From Thalassospira marina (GTDB lineage: Bacteria > Pseudomonadota > Alphaproteobacteria > Rhodospirillales > Thalassospiraceae): a DNA stretch of 64,000 bases. The stretch is from the NCBI RefSeq assembly GCF_002844375.1, contig NZ_CP024199.1, positions 3,946,001 through 4,010,000 of the forward strand, in the 5' to 3' direction. The notes under the pieces are model-generated. The model searched no databases and was not told the DNA's origin. It saw only the letters and a list, made by a program, of their open reading frames with translations. Of this stretch, positions 52,194 to 61,344 are shown in pieces (positions within the stretch are counted from its first letter, which is position 1; each line of letters starts with the position of its first letter). The translations under genes were made by a program, and so were the position numbers.

Positions 52194-53417
52194 TTAAATC
52201 GACTTGCCCTGCATCAACAGCGGCAATGTCCCGGCATATCCCATGGCATGCGACATAAAGGTACGTTTCAGGGACGGTATTTTCTGCACCACAGCCAGGC
52301 CAGCATCGCGGGCCAATCGCACTGGCGCAATGTCATTGGAAAACAGGCGGTTTGTGGCATCGGTTACTGCCAGCATCACGGTGTTATCGAACCGGCGCCA
52401 TTGTTCATATTCCCCCAGAACATCCTGCATGCCGATATCCCGGCCCAACCGCCGCGCATTGACCAGAATTTCAGCCAAAGCCGCCACATCACGAATACCC
52501 ATATTCAGGCCCTGCCCGGCAATAGGATGCATGCCATGCGCAGCATCGCCAATCAGGGCAATGCGGGCATCACTATATTGATAGGCATGCTGCAAGCCGA
52601 GCGGATAACAAAAACGCGGGCCGATCACTTCAAGATCACCCAGATACCCATCAAACCGCTGATGCAGTTCGTCGAGGAAAACCTCGTCGCTTTGCCCGAC
52701 CATATAATTGGCAAAGGCGGTTTCTTCGGTCCAGACGATGGAAGAACGGTTTTCCGTCATCGGCAGAATGGCAAACGGGCCTGCTGGCAGGAAATGCTCC
52801 ACCGCAACACCATTATGCGGGCGTTCATGTTTAACGGTGCAAACAATCGCGCTTTGCTTATAGCTCCATTGATAGGTCTTGATCCCCGCCCATTTGCGAA
52901 GCGGGGAATTACGCCCTTCCGCCCCAATGGCAAGCGGTGCGCTAACAATCGTGCCATCCGCAAGGGTCAAAACCATTGCGGCACTGTTGCGCGAAATTTC
53001 AGCAACCGATGCCGGCGCCATCAACGTAACCAGGTCATTTTCGGCCATGGCACGATAAAGCGCCTGGCGGGTAACCCGGTTTTCAACAATATAGCCCAGC
53101 GCCTCGCCACCCACATCACGATGGTCGTAATGCAGGTAAAGCGGGCTTTTGCCATCGGCAATGCGGATATCAATAATCGGCTCTGCCGCATCCTGCATAT
53201 ATTGCCAGACACCGGTAACATCCAGAACAGCACGCGACGCCGCAGCAATTGCACAGGTCCGCCCGTCATGATTGGCCGCCAGCAGAGTTTGCGGATTTTC
53301 GCGGTCAATCACCACGCTGCGCATGCCGCCATGTGCCAGGGCCATTGCCATGCTGGCACCTGCCAGGCCACCGCCCAGAATAATCGCATCAAAATGAAGA
53401 ACGCTGCTATCCGTCAT
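52194..53417 (-). CDS. FAD-dependent hydroxylase, UbiH/UbiF family
   Basis: A 407-residue flavoprotein monooxygenase. The N-terminal FAD motif is AIILGGGLAGASMAMALA, and the second FAD site reads GDAAHGMHPIAGQGLNMGIRD. The middle segment has SYKQSAIVCTVKHERPHNG, typical of UbiH/UbiF/VisC enzymes that hydroxylate the ubiquinone ring at the membrane; which ring carbon is modified cannot be told. The ATG at 53417 begins MTDSSVLHFD; the frame is open 78 codons further upstream but without similarity. Terminator at 52127-52162. Confidence 0.92.
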   Translation of the reverse strand: MTDSSVLHFDAIILGGGLAGASMAMALAHGGMRSVVIDRENPQTLLAANHDGRTCAIAAASRAVLDVTGVWQYMQDAAEPIIDIRIADGKSPLYLHYDHRDVGGEALGYIVENRVTRQALYRAMAENDLVTLMAPASVAEISRNSAAMVLTLADGTIVSAPLAIGAEGRNSPLRKWAGIKTYQWSYKQSAIVCTVKHERPHNGVAVEHFLPAGPFAILPMTENRSSIVWTEETAFANYMVGQSDEVFLDELHQRFDGYLGDLEVIGPRFCYPLGLQHAYQYSDARIALIGDAAHGMHPIAGQGLNMGIRDVAALAEILVNARRLGRDIGMQDVLGEYEQWRRFDNTVMLAVTDATNRLFSNDIAPVRLARDAGLAVVQKIPSLKRTFMSHAMGYAGTLPLLMQGKSI

Positions 53418-53759
53418 CTGTATTGACCCTGTTCTGATCATCCCTGCCATATAACGCGCAAACCTGAAGGCAATCCCGCCGCCCTGTCGGGCGATATCGG
53501 GTGGCATTACCCAACCAGCATTTATGCATCGCACTGCAATGTGCGCCGTGCCGCATACGGGTTGTGCAGTGCAACTGCCTATCGCGCCAGTATGGCCAAA
53601 ATCAGTCGCACCATAGGGCGGCAAAGCGCCTTTCGCCAGTCTTATCGCCAATTATATGTACGGATAGTATCGCCCTAAGTTCATGCGAATACTGAAAAAA
53701 TGACTCCTGCCACAAAACTGCCCATATTTGATGCAGTTTTAATCAGGCGGCAGTTTGTT
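53418..53759. other. Intergenic region upstream of glnK
   Basis: Contains the minus-strand leader of the hydroxylase and DNA ahead of the glnK promoter. I see no gene in it. Confidence 0.45.
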
Positions 53760-53775
53760 TGCACAAAATATGCGC
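53760..53775. promoter_or_regulatory. NtrC-like site upstream of glnK
   Basis: TGCAC-AAAATA-TGCGC, an imperfect inverted repeat like NtrC sites, about 90-105 bases ahead of the sigma-54-like promoter, which is a typical enhancer distance. Confidence 0.4.
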
Positions 53776-53864
53776 GCCCACGTTGACGGGCCTTTTCCCG
53801 CATTCCCGCCCAAATTTTTCAAAAATCATTCATAATCAATGCCTTATTCGATGAATTTCGAATC

Positions 53865-53880
53865 TGGCACGATTCTTGGT
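53865..53880 (+). promoter_or_regulatory. Sigma-54-like promoter of glnK-amtB
   Basis: TGGCACG-ATTC-TTGGT fits the -24/-12 pattern TGGCACG-N4-TTGCW except for G where the -12 GC is usual. It lies 71 bases before the glnK ATG. Confidence 0.6.
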
Positions 53881-53951
53881 TTACATTCCGTGACTGCGAA
53901 ATCGTGATTGCCACTCTGGTGGTCAACGGATGTGCCGGGAGGTCGCATATT

Positions 53952-54290
53952 ATGAAATTGGTTACTGCTGTTATCAAACCGTTCAAGCTCGACGAAGTTC
54001 GCGAAGCGTTAAGCGCGCTTGGTGTTCAGGGTCTGACGGTCACCGAAGTCAAAGGTTTTGGCCGCCAGAAAGGTCAAACCGAAATCTATCGTGGCGCCGA
54101 ATACATGGTCAGCTTCCTGCCGAAGGTAAAGCTGGAAGTCGCGATCACGGATAATCTGGTCGATCAGGTTGTCGAAGCCATCACCAAAACGGCTCAGACC
54201 GGAAAAATCGGGGACGGCAAGATTTTCGTTCTCGACGTAAGCCATGCGGTTCGTATCCGCACCGGCGAAACCGGCGACGACGCCCTGTAA
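53952..54290 (+). CDS. glnK: PII nitrogen regulatory protein GlnK
   Basis: A 112-residue trimeric PII protein. The T-loop tyrosine uridylylated under nitrogen limitation is Tyr51 (in EIYRGAEYMV), and KIGDGKIFV forms part of the ATP/2-oxoglutarate cleft. GlnK signals nitrogen status and plugs the neighbouring AmtB channel. GGGAGGT lies 10 bases upstream of the ATG at 53952, and the earlier frame start has no support. It is the first gene of glnK-amtB, spaced 23 bases from amtB, under a sigma-54-like promoter. Confidence 0.97.
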   Translation: MKLVTAVIKPFKLDEVREALSALGVQGLTVTEVKGFGRQKGQTEIYRGAEYMVSFLPKVKLEVAITDNLVDQVVEAITKTAQTGKIGDGKIFVLDVSHAVRIRTGETGDDAL

Positions 54291-54313
54291 GCCCGGAGAC
54301 AAGGGGAGACATT

Positions 54314-55657
54314 ATGAAAATCTCGATGAAAAATACTGGCCTTGCCGGTCTAATTGGGGCAGCCACTCTGGCGATGATCGAACCGGCCTCTGCACAGGAT
54401 GCAGCCGCCGCTTCCGGGGTTTCGGCAGAAACCGGCTACATTTTCAATACTTTCAGCTTCCTGATCCACGGCGCACTCGTCATGTGGATGGCAGCAGGCT
54501 TTGCCATGCTCGAAGCTGGCCTGGTACGTTCCAAAAACGTTGCCACCATCCTGCTTAAGAACGTCGCGCTGTTTGCCGCAGCAGGCATCATGTATTACCT
54601 GGTCGGCTACAACCTGATGTATGCAGGTGTTGATGGCGGCTGGATCGGCAGCTTCGGCATCTGGGGTGCAGACGATTCTGCTGCTCTGGCTGGTGATTTC
54701 AGCGCCGGTTACGCGTCCACTTCTGACTGGTTCTTCCAGATGGTCTTCGTTGCAACCGCTGCTTCGGTTGTTTCGGGTACTGTTGCAGAACGCATCAAAC
54801 TGTGGCCGTTCATGATTTTCACCGTGGTTCTGACCTCGGTTCTCTATCCGATCACCGGTTCCTGGCAGTGGGGCGGCGGCTGGTTGTCCGAACTGGGCTT
54901 CTATGACTTCGCCGGTTCGACCCTCGTTCACTCGGTCGGTGGCTGGGCCGCTTTGACTGGTGCGATCATCCTTGGTGCACGTAAAGGCAAGTTCGGCGCA
55001 GACGGTTCGGTTCACCCGATGCCGGGTTCCAACCTGACCCTTGCGACCATCGGTACCCTCATCCTGTGGCTCGGCTGGTTCGGCTTTAACGGTGGCTCGC
55101 AGCTTGCCATGAGCAGCGCTTCGGACGTCATCGCCATTGCCAACATCTATGCCAACACCTCGATGGCTGCTGCTGGTGGCGTGATCGCCGCAATGATCCT
55201 GACCCAGATCCTTTACAAAAAGGTCGACCTGACCATGGCACTGAACGGTGCACTGGCTGGCCTGGTTTCGATCACTGCCGGTCCGGACACCCCGTCCATC
55301 GGTGCGGCCATCATCATCGGTGCAATCGGTGGTATCCTGGTCGTCATCGCGGTTCCGCTGGTTGACAAATGCAAGATCGACGACGTTGTCGGCGCTGTCT
55401 CTGTCCACCTTGTTTGCGGTATCTGGGGCACCCTGGCTGTTCCGATCACCAATGCCGACGTTACCTTCGGTGCACAGCTGACCGGCGTTGTCGCCATCGG
55501 CGCCTTCACCCTGGTTACCTCGGCCATCGTTTGGCTGGTCCTTAAATTTACCATCGGTATCCGCCTGTCGGAAGAAGACGAAGCAATGGGTACCGATACC
55601 GCCGAACTGGGCCTCGAAGCCTATCCGGAATTCGGCAAAGGTTCGCAGCGCTTCTAA
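54314..55657 (+). CDS. amtB: Ammonium channel AmtB
   Basis: A 447-residue Amt/Rh-family channel of 11 membrane helices with a cleavable signal segment (MKISMKNTGLAGLIGAATLAMIEPASAQ). The two pore histidines are expected in STLVHSVGGWAAL and in the later VSVHLVCGIWG segment; the FGFNGGSQLAM pore segment and the C-terminal tail (GLEAYPEFG) that contacts GlnK are present. It moves ammonium into the cell at low external levels. Co-transcribed with glnK; a terminator follows at 55717-55748. Confidence 0.96.
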   Translation: MKISMKNTGLAGLIGAATLAMIEPASAQDAAAASGVSAETGYIFNTFSFLIHGALVMWMAAGFAMLEAGLVRSKNVATILLKNVALFAAAGIMYYLVGYNLMYAGVDGGWIGSFGIWGADDSAALAGDFSAGYASTSDWFFQMVFVATAASVVSGTVAERIKLWPFMIFTVVLTSVLYPITGSWQWGGGWLSELGFYDFAGSTLVHSVGGWAALTGAIILGARKGKFGADGSVHPMPGSNLTLATIGTLILWLGWFGFNGGSQLAMSSASDVIAIANIYANTSMAAAGGVIAAMILTQILYKKVDLTMALNGALAGLVSITAGPDTPSIGAAIIIGAIGGILVVIAVPLVDKCKIDDVVGAVSVHLVCGIWGTLAVPITNADVTFGAQLTGVVAIGAFTLVTSAIVWLVLKFTIGIRLSEEDEAMGTDTAELGLEAYPEFGKGSQRF

Positions 55658-55716
55658 GATGCTCTGCACAACAATTTCCTGACGGATGCTTACGCATCCT
55701 ACCTGTCAGACCAACT

Positions 55717-55748
55717 GACCCGCCCTTGTGGCGGGTCTTTCTTTTTTG
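55717..55748 (+). terminator. Terminator of glnK-amtB
   Basis: A perfect 8-bp GACCCGCC/GGCGGGTC stem with a 5-base loop, followed by TTTCTTTTTT. A second hairpin (GCTGCCT/AGGCAGC) follows at about 55750-55767. Confidence 0.8.
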
Positions 55749-55789
55749 TGCTGCCTTTTTAGGCAGCCTTCTGGTCACTCGGCAGGCAT

Positions 55790-55810
55790 ATCGCACAATG
55801 ATGTGTCGAT
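55790..55810. promoter_or_regulatory. NtrC-like inverted repeat before the second amt
   Basis: ATCGCACA-N4-TGTGTCGAT, an inverted repeat with one unpaired base, 80-100 bases before the sigma-54-like promoter. Confidence 0.35.
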
Positions 55811-55888
55811 TACCCCAAATGCAAATCCTTCCAGCGTTACAAGGCAACCTTTTGTTTTAAAACAACGTTCTCCCACCGAACGCCCTAT

Positions 55889-55904
55889 TGGCACAGATAT
55901 TGAT
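55889..55904 (+). promoter_or_regulatory. Sigma-54-like promoter of the second amt gene
   Basis: TGGCACA-GATA-TTGAT resembles the -24/-12 pattern; the TTGA in place of TTGC weakens the call. It lies 51 bases before the ATG at 55956. Confidence 0.45.
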
Positions 55905-55955
55905 GTGGGCGCCGCGCCAAGAGGAAACGTCATAAACAAAAACAGAGGTCGTCTC

Positions 55956-57194
55956 ATGGAGGCTTTTCAAACTGCCTCGGACGTATTTTTTGTGCTGATG
56001 GGGGCCATTATGGTCCTTGCCATGCACGCAGGTTTCGCCTTTCTTGAGGTCGGAACCGTTCGGAAAAAGAACCAGGTAAATGCCCTGGTCAAAATCATTG
56101 TCGATTTTGCCATATCGACCATTGCCTATTTTTTCATCGGTTATGCCGTTGCGTATGACGTAACTTTTTTCAGCAATGCCAATGTGTTATCGGGCAAAGA
56201 ACTGGTCGATGGCCAGCTTGCCTTTGCCACCAGCGGCTTTGATCTGGTCAAATTTTTCTTCCTGCTGACATTTGCAGCAGCCATTCCGGCCATCATTTCC
56301 GGCGGGATCGCGGAACGCGCCAAATTCTGGCCGCAGCTTATTGCCACCGCCGTTCTGGTCGGGGTATTTTACCCGCTGTTTGAAGGCATTGTCTGGAATG
56401 GCAATTTCGGCATTCAGGAAACCATCACCGACATGTTCGGCGTGCCGTTCCATGATTTTGCCGGTTCAATTGTGGTTCATGCCGTTGGCGGCTGGATCGC
56501 ACTGGGTGCGGTTGTTCATTTAGGGGTTCGCAAGGGCCGCTATAGCAAAACCGGCGGGCTGATTGGTATTCCGCCGTCCAATATCCCCTTTCTGGCGCTG
56601 GGATCCTGGATTTTGTGTGTCGGCTGGTTTGGCTTTAACGTGATGTCGGCGCAATCCGTTGGCGGTATTACCGGCCTTGTCGCCGTCAATTCGCTGATGG
56701 CCATGGTCGGCGGCATTCTAACAGCCCTGATCGCCGGGCGAAATGACCCGGGCTTTGTCCATAACGGTGCGCTGGCCGGTCTGGTCGCGGTCTGTGCCGG
56801 GTCCGATGTCATGCATCCGATTGGCGCGCTCATCACCGGTGGTCTTGCCGGTTTTCTGTTTGTCTGGGGGTTTGAAAAATGCCAGGCAAAATGGAAAATC
56901 GACGATGTTCTGGGCGTCTGGCCGCTGCACGGCATGTGCGGGCTTATGGGTGGCATTGCCTGCGGTGTTTTCGGGCTGGAGGCCCTTGGCGGCGCGGGTG
57001 GCGTTTCCTTTGCATCACAGCTTGTCGGCTCGCTTGGTGGGGCAATTTACGCCGCAATCGCCGGATTCGTTGTTTATGGCGTGCTGAAAAATACCATCGG
57101 CATTCGCCTGGATGACGAGGCCGAATATTACGGCGCGGACCTTTCGATCCATAAAATCACCGCCTATCCCGAGGATGACGTCAAGGCAAGCTAA
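55956..57194 (+). CDS. Second ammonium transporter (Amt family)
   Basis: A 412-residue Amt protein with 11 hydrophobic segments. The pore histidine segments VVHAVGGWIALGA and PLHGMCGLMGGIA are intact, and FGFNVMSAQSVGG replaces the AmtB selectivity segment. It has no obvious signal peptide and no own GlnK, so it may be controlled by the GlnK upstream or act as a low-affinity or sensory paralogue. Its own promoter is suggested by the sigma-54-like sequence at 55889. The ATG at 55956 has AGAGGT upstream. The terminator at 57213-57247 closes the unit. Confidence 0.95.
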   Translation: MEAFQTASDVFFVLMGAIMVLAMHAGFAFLEVGTVRKKNQVNALVKIIVDFAISTIAYFFIGYAVAYDVTFFSNANVLSGKELVDGQLAFATSGFDLVKFFFLLTFAAAIPAIISGGIAERAKFWPQLIATAVLVGVFYPLFEGIVWNGNFGIQETITDMFGVPFHDFAGSIVVHAVGGWIALGAVVHLGVRKGRYSKTGGLIGIPPSNIPFLALGSWILCVGWFGFNVMSAQSVGGITGLVAVNSLMAMVGGILTALIAGRNDPGFVHNGALAGLVAVCAGSDVMHPIGALITGGLAGFLFVWGFEKCQAKWKIDDVLGVWPLHGMCGLMGGIACGVFGLEALGGAGGVSFASQLVGSLGGAIYAAIAGFVVYGVLKNTIGIRLDDEAEYYGADLSIHKITAYPEDDVKAS

Positions 57195-57212
57195 GCCCGG
57201 CCCATCTCATTT

Positions 57213-57247
57213 AAAAAGCCCGGAAACCGCACATTTCCGGGCTTTTT
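57213..57247 (+). terminator. Terminator of the second amt gene
   Basis: A perfect 14-bp stem AAAAAGCCCGGAAA/TTTCCGGGCTTTTT with a 7-base loop, so it ends both strands; bidirectional by symmetry. Confidence 0.9.
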
Positions 57248-57446
57248 ACGTATTTGGACACCCCGCTTTAAATCTTTCTTTGTACTTTTCCATTAGGGGT
57301 AAACTAAGTGTGCTTTCCGGGTGCGTTTCAGGCCATGGCGCAAATGCTGCCGCAAATTTGGCCATGTTTCGGCTCAGTCATGCATACGGTGTTCCGGCCA
57401 ACCGGAATGCAAATTGGGGTCTTTCACTTACGGAACGTCACACAAC

Positions 57447-58637
57447 ATGTTCAACGAACGCCTGGATACCTTGCCCGATTACCCTTTTCCACGGCTTGCC
57501 ACCCTTTTGGAAGGTATTGCCCCTGGCAAGGACCCGCTCGTCATGTCGATTGGCGAACCGCAGCACGAACCCCCGGCAATGATCACCGAAGCCATGATCG
57601 CCAACGCGCATCTTTGGCATAAATACCCGCCGGGACAGGGCACCCCGGAACTGCGCGATGCCATCAAAGGCTGGCTAGATCGCCGCTATGACCTGCCCGA
57701 AGATATGATCCATCGTGATCACCACATCATCCCGGTGGCAGGTACGCGCGAGGCCCTTTATCTGATTGCGACCTGCGTGATCCCGCAGGACCAGCCCGGC
57801 CCCAAACCCAAGGTCTTGCTGCCCAACCCGTTTTATCAGGTCTATTGCGGGGCAGCCGTGCTCAATGATGCGGAAATGGTGCCGCTGCCTGCCACGCCGG
57901 AAACCGGTTTCCTGCCCGATCTTGATCAGATCGATGACGAAACATTTGCCGCCTGCCGCCTGTTTTTCCTGTGTTCGCCTGCCAACCCGCAAGGGGCCGT
58001 TGCCTCGCGCGACTATCTGGAACGCATCATTGCACTGGCGCGCAAACACAATTTCGTTCTGGCGATGGATGAATGCTACGCCGACATTTACGATCGCGAA
58101 GCCCCGACCGGCGCACTTGAAATTTGTGCCGCCCAGCATGGCAATATGGACAATGTGCTGGTCTTTCACAGCCTGTCCAAACGCTCCAGCGCGCCGGGTC
58201 TGCGGTCCGGCTTTGTCGCGGGTGATGGCAAAATCATCAAGCAGTTCAACCGCCTGCGCAGCTATTGTTCGGCAACCATTCCCATGCCGATCATGTCGGC
58301 ATCGACCCTGCTTTGGAATGACGATGCCCATGCCGAGGCCAACCGCGACCTTTATCGCGCCAAAATCGATATTGCCGCCGAAATCTTTGGCAACCGCTTT
58401 GGGTTCCATCGCCCGGCGGGCGGCTTTTTCCTGTGGCTTGATGTCGGCGACGACGAAGCCGCAACCAAAAAAATCTGGGCGGAAGAAGGGGTTAAAGTCA
58501 TTCCGGGTCGTTATCTTTCGATCAGCGACCGCGAAGGCAACAATCCCGGCGCCCGTTTCATTCGCATTGCCCTGGTGCATGATCTTGCCACCACCCGCGA
58601 GGGTCTAAGCCGGATCAACGCCGCCCTGTCACGCTAA
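57447..58637 (+). CDS. Class I/II PLP aminotransferase, DapC-like
   Basis: A 396-residue fold-type I aminotransferase. The PLP lysine is expected in HSLSKRSSAPGLRSG, the N-ribose site GEPQHEPP is near the start and the CSPANPQGA segment binds the cofactor phosphate region. In alphaproteobacteria this neighbour of ftsK is often the succinyl-diaminopimelate aminotransferase of lysine/peptidoglycan synthesis, but that is context inference. The ATG at 57447 begins MFNERLDTLPDYPF. The gene is 46 bases from ftsK. Confidence 0.92.
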   Translation: MFNERLDTLPDYPFPRLATLLEGIAPGKDPLVMSIGEPQHEPPAMITEAMIANAHLWHKYPPGQGTPELRDAIKGWLDRRYDLPEDMIHRDHHIIPVAGTREALYLIATCVIPQDQPGPKPKVLLPNPFYQVYCGAAVLNDAEMVPLPATPETGFLPDLDQIDDETFAACRLFFLCSPANPQGAVASRDYLERIIALARKHNFVLAMDECYADIYDREAPTGALEICAAQHGNMDNVLVFHSLSKRSSAPGLRSGFVAGDGKIIKQFNRLRSYCSATIPMPIMSASTLLWNDDAHAEANRDLYRAKIDIAAEIFGNRFGFHRPAGGFFLWLDVGDDEAATKKIWAEEGVKVIPGRYLSISDREGNNPGARFIRIALVHDLATTREGLSRINAALSR

Positions 58638-58683
58638 CCTGGCCTCGTCTAACTTACTTAACAGGACAAAAACGGATATCGGC

Positions 58684-61158
58684 ATGAGCAGTCAGACAAA
58701 CCTTCTCGAACGCGGCACCGCTTTTCTACCCAGCTCGCTTGTCTCTTTCCTGAAACGGGGCGGCATACAGCTGTGTGGACTGGCGCTGACAGCGGCGGGA
58801 ATTGCCCTGTTTATCATGCTGATCGGGTTTCATCCCGGTGATCCATCCTTCAACCATGCCAGCGAAAATGCCTATATCTATAATCCGCTGGGCATTTTCG
58901 GTGCCTATATCGCCGACATGATGTTGCGCACGCTGGGCCTTGGCTCAGCCCTGCTGACCGCGCTGATCGTGGGTTGGGGCCTGCGTTTGATTGCCATGCG
59001 GCCGTTCAGCTGGATGTGGCTACGGTTTTTGCTATTGCCGCTGGCACTGCTGTTAATGGCAACGGCAGCATCGGCCGTACCGCGTGGCATGACCTGGCCG
59101 CTGACAGTGGGTTATGGCGGCTTTGCCGGTGACCTGCTGCTGGGCCGCCTTGGCATGCTGTTAACCCTGGCAGGTGTACCGGCAGGCCCGTTTATTATTG
59201 GCCTGTTCAGCATGACAATCGGTATGATCCTGACACTGTTTTGCATGGCCTATCAACTGTCGGAATGGCGGGCCGTTGGCAATGTGCTTTCACGTATTGG
59301 CGGCACAGTAATTTACGGGGTTGGCCGCGCCATTCCTGGCAACAGCACCGAAGAAACCGCCAGCATCACCCCGGGTGAACGCAAGGGCGACCGTAACGCC
59401 CGCCCGCGCCAGGAACCGTCGATGGAGCGTTCGGAAAAACGTGTTGCCGCCGCCGTCGAACGCAACACCCTTTCGGCCAGCGACGATGTCGAGGAATACG
59501 AAACCCCCGAAAACCAGCCACCGATCCATATTGTCGCCCCCCCTGCTGCCAAGGCCCAACCGGGTGCCAAGGCATCGGCACAGCGTCAAAGCTCGTTTGA
59601 TCTGGGTGTCGGGTCGGATGAATACAGCTTCCCGCCGCTGGGCCTGCTGCATGAACCCCACGAGGATGACTACGCCCTGGTCGACCAGGAAGCACTGGCG
59701 CAAAATGCCCGCCTGCTTGAAACCGTTCTGCAGGATTTTGGCGTTAAAGGTGAAATTGTGCAGGTTCGCCCCGGCCCGGTCGTAACCCTGTATGAACTTG
59801 AACCTGCCGCCGGGGTTAAATCATCACGCGTGATTGGCCTGGCAGACGATATTGCCCGTTCCATGAGCGCGATTGCCGCCCGTGTTGCCGTGGTGCCGGG
59901 GCGCAATGTGATTGGTATTGAACTGCCAAATTCCAAGCGCGAAACCGTCCATTTGCACGAAATTCTGGCATCCAACGATTTCGAAAAAAACAGCGGCAAG
60001 CTTAACCTCAGCCTCGGTAAAGACATTGGCGGATCACCCGTTATTGCCGATCTGGCAAAGATGCCCCACCTGCTGATCGCAGGTACCACCGGTTCAGGTA
60101 AATCGGTCGGGGTGAATGCCATGATCCTGAGCCTGCTTTACAAGCACCGGCCCGAAGAATGCCGCTTTATCATGATCGACCCGAAAATGCTGGAACTGTC
60201 GATTTACGATGGCATCCCGCATCTGTTAACCCCGGTCGTGACCGACCCGCACAAGGCCGTTGTATCTCTGAAATGGGCCGTGCGCGAAATGGAAGACCGT
60301 TATCGCGCCATGAGCCAGGTCGGCGTGCGTAACATTGCCGGTTATAACAAACGCATCAAGGAAGCCGCCGCCAAGGGCGAGGAACTGATGCGCCGCGTTC
60401 AAACCGGGTTTGACCCCGAAACCGGCAAACCGATTTTTGAAGACCAGCAGCTGCCGATGGAGCCCCTGCCCTTCATCGTCGTCATCGTCGATGAAATGGC
60501 CGATCTGATGCTGGTGGCAGGCAAGGATGTTGAAGCATCGATCCAGCGTCTGGCACAGATGGCACGTGCGGCAGGTATTCACCTGATCATGGCGACCCAG
60601 CGCCCGTCGGTTGACGTGATCACCGGTACCATCAAGGCCAACTTCCCGACCCGTATTTCCTATTCCGTGACCTCGAAAATCGATTCGCGCACCATTCTGG
60701 GTGAAATGGGCGCCGAACAGCTTCTGGGTCAGGGGGACATGCTTTATATGGGCCAGGGTGGCCGTCTGCAGCGTGTTCACGGGCCGTTTGTTTCCGATGA
60801 GGAAGTCGAAAGCATCGTCAAACATCTGCGTGATCAGGGCGACCCGGCCTATCTTGACGAAGTTACCGAAGAACCCGAAGAAGACCCCGTTGCCGCCTAT
60901 ATGGCAGGCGGGCCGGGCAATGCGGGCGCACCGGGTGGTGGCGGTGATGACGACCTTTACAATCAGGCCGTTGGCATCGTCCTGCGCGAGAAAAAGGCAT
61001 CCACCAGCTTTGTCCAGCGCAAATTGTCCATCGGTTATAACCGGGCTGCACGCATTATCGAACAAATGGAAGAAAATGGCGTGGTTTCGGCTGCCAACCA
61101 TGTTGGCAAGCGCGAAGTGCTGATCGGCAATATGGATGGCACGCCATTTGACGAATAA
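58684..61158 (+). CDS. ftsK: DNA translocase FtsK
   Basis: An 824-residue FtsK/SpoIIIE protein. Four N-terminal membrane helices (residues 25-190) anchor it at the division site, then a short acidic linker with proline-rich stretches, the alpha/beta motor with Walker A GTTGSGKSVG and Walker B VIVDEMADLM, the ATQRPSVDVITGTIKANFPTR segment, and a C-terminal gamma domain (AVGIVLREKKASTSFVQRKLSIGYNRAARII) that reads KOPS DNA. It segregates chromosome ends during division. ATG at 58684; terminator at 61190-61225. Confidence 0.97.
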   Translation: MSSQTNLLERGTAFLPSSLVSFLKRGGIQLCGLALTAAGIALFIMLIGFHPGDPSFNHASENAYIYNPLGIFGAYIADMMLRTLGLGSALLTALIVGWGLRLIAMRPFSWMWLRFLLLPLALLLMATAASAVPRGMTWPLTVGYGGFAGDLLLGRLGMLLTLAGVPAGPFIIGLFSMTIGMILTLFCMAYQLSEWRAVGNVLSRIGGTVIYGVGRAIPGNSTEETASITPGERKGDRNARPRQEPSMERSEKRVAAAVERNTLSASDDVEEYETPENQPPIHIVAPPAAKAQPGAKASAQRQSSFDLGVGSDEYSFPPLGLLHEPHEDDYALVDQEALAQNARLLETVLQDFGVKGEIVQVRPGPVVTLYELEPAAGVKSSRVIGLADDIARSMSAIAARVAVVPGRNVIGIELPNSKRETVHLHEILASNDFEKNSGKLNLSLGKDIGGSPVIADLAKMPHLLIAGTTGSGKSVGVNAMILSLLYKHRPEECRFIMIDPKMLELSIYDGIPHLLTPVVTDPHKAVVSLKWAVREMEDRYRAMSQVGVRNIAGYNKRIKEAAAKGEELMRRVQTGFDPETGKPIFEDQQLPMEPLPFIVVIVDEMADLMLVAGKDVEASIQRLAQMARAAGIHLIMATQRPSVDVITGTIKANFPTRISYSVTSKIDSRTILGEMGAEQLLGQGDMLYMGQGGRLQRVHGPFVSDEEVESIVKHLRDQGDPAYLDEVTEEPEEDPVAAYMAGGPGNAGAPGGGGDDDLYNQAVGIVLREKKASTSFVQRKLSIGYNRAARIIEQMEENGVVSAANHVGKREVLIGNMDGTPFDE

Positions 61159-61189
61159 GCAGTGTCAGACCAGATCGTTACCGCATTGC

Positions 61190-61225
61190 AAAAGGGTTGC
61201 CCGCCGGGCAGCCCTTTTGTGTTTT
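61190..61225 (+). terminator. Terminator of ftsK
   Basis: A 13-bp stem AAAAGGGTTGCCC/GGGCAGCCCTTTT (one G-T) with a 3-base loop, followed by a T-rich tract. Confidence 0.85.
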
Positions 61226-61344
61226 AATGATGCATAAAACAGCATGACCATGCAAAAATGCGATAAAGTGATCGCGACAAAGCAATATACAGCTTTTATG
61301 TCCTCCCCATATCGTTGCCGACCGCACGACTGGGAGGAAATAAA

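Noticed and set aside
54350..55669. 439-residue minus-strand frame opposite amtB
   Set aside because: Antisense shadow rich in Asp, Gln and His produced by codon bias of the channel gene; no motif.
60226..61101. 291-residue minus-strand frame opposite ftsK
   Set aside because: Shadow of ftsK; the forward frame carries complete FtsK motifs.
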